A stretch of 53,138 nucleotides of DNA from CAG-390 sp045546615 (GTDB taxonomy: Bacteria; Bacillota; Clostridia; Oscillospirales; CAG-272). Under the pieces are notes generated by a model. The model was not told the origin of the DNA. It ran no database searches and saw only the letters and a program-made list of their open reading frames with translations. Shown here piece by piece: positions 50,653 through 53,138 of this stretch; position 1 is the first letter of the stretch; each line of letters opens with the position of its first letter. The stretch is from assembly GCA_045546615.1 (NCBI GenBank), contig JAZQDD010000022.1:1-53138 (forward strand). The letters run 5' to 3'. The translations under genes and the position numbers were made by a program.

Positions 50653-51948
50653 TTAAGCCTTTATCGGTAGGAGTATCTGCACGCCAAACATTTCTCCGTC
50701 CTCGTAATAATCAACGATGCCGCCGTATTTTTTTACGGTGGATTCCACTATCCTATGTCCAAGACCGTGAAGCTCGCTTGAGTCCTTGGTCGAAAGCAAA
50801 TCCTTGTTGTTTTTTAAGACGGGATCGCCGACGGTGTTTTTGCACACGATGATCCTCGCGGCGTTTTTATAAAGGAAATGCAGTTCTATCCTTTTTTCGT
50901 CCTTGACGCTCTGTTGCGCCTCGATAGCATTGTCAAGAATATTTCCGAGAATGCACGCAAGGTCTATCTCCTCGATATCGCTGTAATTTCCAACGTATCC
51001 CGAAACAAGCACCTGAACGTTATCAAGATTTGATAGCTTTGCGTTTATCAAGTAGTCAATGACGGCGTTCCCCGAGCGTATCAGATCACCCATACTGTCG
51101 ACCGTACGGTTAAGCTCGGATAAGTATTTTTTGCAGGAGTCCGTGTCTCCGTTCTCAAGCTTTCCGACGAGAACGGTAAAGTGGTTTTTAAGATCGTGCC
51201 TGAGCCTTCGAACGTTATCCCAAATGACCGCTGCTTCATCAAGCCTTGATTTTTCGGATGCCATTTTTTCCCGAATAAGCGATAGCTCGTATTTGTTTTT
51301 CAAGAGAAGCTGTACCTGATGTATCATTCGATACAGGATGATATTAAGCAGTATCAGTATCAGCGCCAAGACCAATATCATAAGGTCAACGCTGGCGGAA
51401 AAGGAGAGCAGTGATATCTTAATCAGCGCACCGAGCGCAAACGCTGTGGCTACCGTAAAAAGCAACGAAAGCAGGGCGTTTTTTAAGTCGATTATCTGCT
51501 CTTTCTTAAATATGAGCAAAAGCAAGCGGTAAAATACAAACTGAACTATCTTGCAAACGCAAAGATAGATCACGCGCGAATACTGCGTTTCGCCACGCAA
51601 TACGACCTCGGGGTTCTTGATAAAAACGGAGCATACTGAAAAAACAAGACTGTTTGACAGCATTACCACGATCACGAACACAGCGGCGGAAAAAATGCTC
51701 CACAAGCGTTTTTTGTTTGCTACCGATAATGAAAACAGCAATATGACCACGGAAACGATACCGATATAGAATAGGTCAAAATTCTTTTGAACGTTGTCCG
51801 CCATAAGCTGTAAAAATAGCACAAAGCCCGCCCAAATTAGCGAAAGCGGGTGCTTTTTGATTGAGGTACCGTTCATTTTCGGCACGAACCATACGAGAAA
51901 CAATGCGTCAAGAACAGTCGCGAGAACCTCCGCAATACTATTTATCAC
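50653..51948 (-). CDS. GHKL-type sensor histidine kinase (AgrC-like)
   Basis: A 431-residue kinase with about six membrane helices (residues 1-210), a dimerisation helix with the phospho-acceptor in RRLRHDLKNH, and a GHKL ATPase with ILGNILDNAIEA (N box) and HGLGHRIVES (G box). This is the AgrC/VirS type that senses peptides or membrane state and feeds a LytTR regulator. GTG 51948 is taken as start: it overlaps the response regulator stop by 4 bp (GTGA) and lies behind AAGGAGG; the GTG at 51960 would overlap the ribosome site itself. No AgrD/AgrB genes are nearby. Confidence 0.92.
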   Translation of the reverse strand: MINSIAEVLATVLDALFLVWFVPKMNGTSIKKHPLSLIWAGFVLFLQLMADNVQKNFDLFYIGIVSVVILLFSLSVANKKRLWSIFSAAVFVIVVMLSNSLVFSVCSVFIKNPEVVLRGETQYSRVIYLCVCKIVQFVFYRLLLLIFKKEQIIDLKNALLSLLFTVATAFALGALIKISLLSFSASVDLMILVLALILILLNIILYRMIHQVQLLLKNKYELSLIREKMASEKSRLDEAAVIWDNVRRLRHDLKNHFTVLVGKLENGDTDSCKKYLSELNRTVDSMGDLIRSGNAVIDYLINAKLSNLDNVQVLVSGYVGNYSDIEEIDLACILGNILDNAIEAQQSVKDEKRIELHFLYKNAARIIVCKNTVGDPVLKNNKDLLSTKDSSELHGLGHRIVESTVKKYGGIVDYYEDGEMFGVQILLPIKA

Positions 51949-52676
51949 GTACCAAAGCACCTCCTTAAATAGTCCATATAGCCCTTCTTGAAATCGTGCA
52001 ATCGCCTTTGAGCGATGGGCAAGGAGGCGCCGTGAACTAACACAAAGCCGTTGTCAAGCATTCGCTCGACATGCTCAAAATTTATCAAAAATGCTGAATG
52101 GATGCGAAAAAAATCATACTGCTCAAGCTTTTTTTCGACCTCTGCCAGCGTTCCGCGGCAGGTGAGCTTCTCGCCGTTTTGCGTATGCACGGTAAAGTAA
52201 TTGCGCTCGCTCTCCACGTGCGTTATCGATGATACCTCGGCGGCTCTCGCGCCTGACACGGTTGAGAAAATAACGCTTTGCACCGCCTCGTTTATCTTTT
52301 TCACAACACGCCCAAGCACCGCGGGCAGTTCATCGGACACGTGAGATTTTCTGATGTAGGCAAATGGGTAAAACTCAAACGAGCTGTATACGAAATTATC
52401 ATAAGCCGACATAAAGATTATTTTGGTATCCTTGTAATCCTTGCAAATTATCTTTGCAACCTCAAATCCACTCATATCGGGCATATCGATATCCAAAAGC
52501 ACCACGTCCACGCGATGCTCTCCGATATATTTTATCAGCCGTTCGCCCGAATCGAATGTTCCTCCCACGCAAAAAGCATCTTTGTCGGGGAGAAGCTTTG
52601 AGCATTCCTTGCTAACAAGCCCGCAAAGAAATTCGAGATATTGAACGTTATCGTCACAAAGTACAATATTTATCAT
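51945..52676 (-). CDS. LytTR-family response regulator
   Basis: A 243-residue regulator: receiver domain with the acidic pair in VLCDDN, phospho-acceptor Asp in LLDIDMPDMSG, and a conserved Ser/Lys side (IFMSAY, AYIRKSHVSDE); C-terminal LytTR DNA-binding domain with ESERNYFTVHT and FFRIHSAFLINFEHVE. LytTR regulators bind pairs of 9-bp direct repeats upstream of -35 boxes. ATG 52676 is preferred over GTG 52682. It is the first gene of the pair and has a promoter at 52729-52757. The lipoprotein/ABC-2 unit next door is a plausible target. Confidence 0.94.
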   Translation of the reverse strand: MINIVLCDDNVQYLEFLCGLVSKECSKLLPDKDAFCVGGTFDSGERLIKYIGEHRVDVVLLDIDMPDMSGFEVAKIICKDYKDTKIIFMSAYDNFVYSSFEFYPFAYIRKSHVSDELPAVLGRVVKKINEAVQSVIFSTVSGARAAEVSSITHVESERNYFTVHTQNGEKLTCRGTLAEVEKKLEQYDFFRIHSAFLINFEHVERMLDNGFVLVHGASLPIAQRRLHDFKKGYMDYLRRCFGT

Positions 52677-52728
52677 TAACACCCCGCCTTTCGCTCCTAT
52701 TATTTTATGAAAAGCAAATTAACAATTA

Positions 52729-52757
52729 ATTATATCATTAATACTCGGAATTAGCAA
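52729..52757 (-). promoter_or_regulatory. Promoter of the LytTR/GHKL genes
   Basis: Minus-strand TTGCTA (52757-52752), 17-bp spacer, TATAAT (52734-52729) with TGA before the -10 box. The remaining gap up to 52960 contains no gene that I can support. Confidence 0.7.
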
Positions 52758-52960
52758 GATTAAATAATAACAAAAAACACATAGGTTTTCATGAACCCGC
52801 AAGTTCAAGTCCAAAAGGTCGGGGAAAAGGGGCAATATTGAAAGGGGCATGTGGAATTGTCAAGTTTTTAGGGTGTTTGTCGACTCTATTTATAGTATAA
52901 CATTCCAAACCAACGTCATACGGAAAGTTGCATATATGCTCTGCTTTTTTATCACCTGTC

Positions 52961-52993
52961 AAAAGGGGCGTAAACCGTTATGGTTTCCGCCCC
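52961..52993 (-). terminator. Terminator of the thioredoxin-like gene
   Basis: GGGGCGTAAACC (52965-52976) pairs with GGTTTCCGCCCC (52982-52993) with one mismatch; TTTT follows on the minus strand. Confidence 0.85.
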
Positions 52994-53007
52994 GTGTTTA
53001 GCGTTTT

Positions 53008-53138
53008 TTATTTTATCATATCAATTCCTTTTTGAAGCGTATCCGCAGAAATAGCTCCGGTCGCTTGTGCAATCAAATATCCCTCTCCATCTATAAAGTA
53101 TGTGGTAGGTAAGGAATATACACTGTAAGTGGTTGCCG
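53008..53138 (-). CDS. C-terminal end of a TlpA/thioredoxin-like protein (partial)
   Basis: The window edge cuts this gene; 43 codons of its 3' end are present, ending at TAA 53010-53008. The sequence has the thioredoxin-fold cis-proline loop and following strand (YSLPTTYFIDGEGYLIA), then GAISADTLQKGIDMIK, typical of TlpA/ResA-type thiol-disulfide proteins. The CxxC active site would lie beyond the window. It is followed by a good terminator, so it ends its operon. Confidence 0.78.
   Translation of the reverse strand, partial: ATTYSVYSLPTTYFIDGEGYLIAQATGAISADTLQKGIDMIK

Noticed and set aside
52800..52960. Possible insertion-sequence end or additional promoter in the gap before the right-edge gene
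   Set aside because: The stretch is purine-rich with short partial repeats, but no inverted terminal repeat pair, target duplication or transposase can be shown.

Overview
The window looks like a chromosomal segment of an anaerobic, low-to-mid GC member of the Bacillota, most likely class Clostridia and probably an uncultured gut lineage. The evidence is the gene content: a MEP-pathway kinase (IspE), a two-gene ThrE-type exporter, a PucR/CdaR-type regulator ahead of ftsEX, a TSCPD protein, a GHKL/LytTR pair and lipoproteins with a Cys-rich CPxPACEHKDC motif. CCA ends are encoded in the tRNA genes, Shine-Dalgarno sites are strong, and sigma-A promoters are very regular (TTGACW, 17 bp, usually TGnTATAAT). 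The genus cannot be named from the sequence alone. There is no rRNA operon, CRISPR array, prophage or intact transposase.

Regions from left to right. (1) 50-7345, minus strand: a tight seven-gene operon running methyltransferase-like protein, SmsC, SmsB (a minimal SUF-like Fe-S assembly pair), GNAT acetyltransferase, citrate synthase, a hydrolase-acyltransferase fusion and a zinc-ribbon membrane protein. (2) 7443-9731, minus: ispE and the two ThrE halves, with its own promoter and terminator. (3) 9802-12025, plus: htpG and a TSCPD protein. (4) 12054-12974: tRNA-Val(CAC) and tRNA-Ala(GGC), followed by four exact-period 164-bp tandem repeats, each ending in the last ~20 bp of the tRNA-Ala gene and each carrying its own terminator hairpin. 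(5) 13073-13506: a gene remnant and the rsmE promoter. (6) 13507-21800, plus: rsmE, then a PucR-type regulator, ftsE, ftsX, a coiled-coil M23 hydrolase, an S41 protease, greA and lysS. The ftsEX-hydrolase block is a septal peptidoglycan module.

(7) 22015-25557, plus: one large secreted modular protein with three copies of a ~120-residue module, blocks of Cys-rich ~22-residue repeats and a C-terminal endonuclease/exonuclease/phosphatase domain. (8) 25584-31964: an accessory stretch. It holds three XRE regulators, a membrane-anchored unknown, an AT-rich HExxH protein flanked by two strong promoters that lead into very short hairpin-ended transcripts, rsmA and tRNA-Thr(CGT). The first XRE gene lies between two copies of a 17-bp direct repeat derived from a terminator. 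(9) 31985-37517, minus: a sugar-phosphate transferase, a UDP-GlcNAc 2-epimerase and a heterodimeric ABC exporter with one degenerate ATP site. (10) 37563-44569, minus: an operon of an SNF2-type ATPase, three small unknowns, an SPFH/zinc-ribbon protein, a TFIIB-type zinc-ribbon membrane protein and a TPM-domain protein. The last three correspond to B. subtilis YdjI, YdjG and YdjH, without PspA. (11) 44621-52757, minus: a small membrane protein, an ABC-2 exporter with two paralogous lipoproteins and a small XRE regulator, and a LytTR/GHKL two-component system. (12) The right edge cuts a thioredoxin-fold protein.

The most unusual features are the tRNA-derived tandem array (an architecture recalling the E. 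coli tyrT/rttR locus), the modular secreted nuclease-like protein, the paired promoter-hairpin units around the HExxH gene, and the SNF2-SPFH-TPM operon. All functional assignments rest on reading motifs by eye; no database search was possible.
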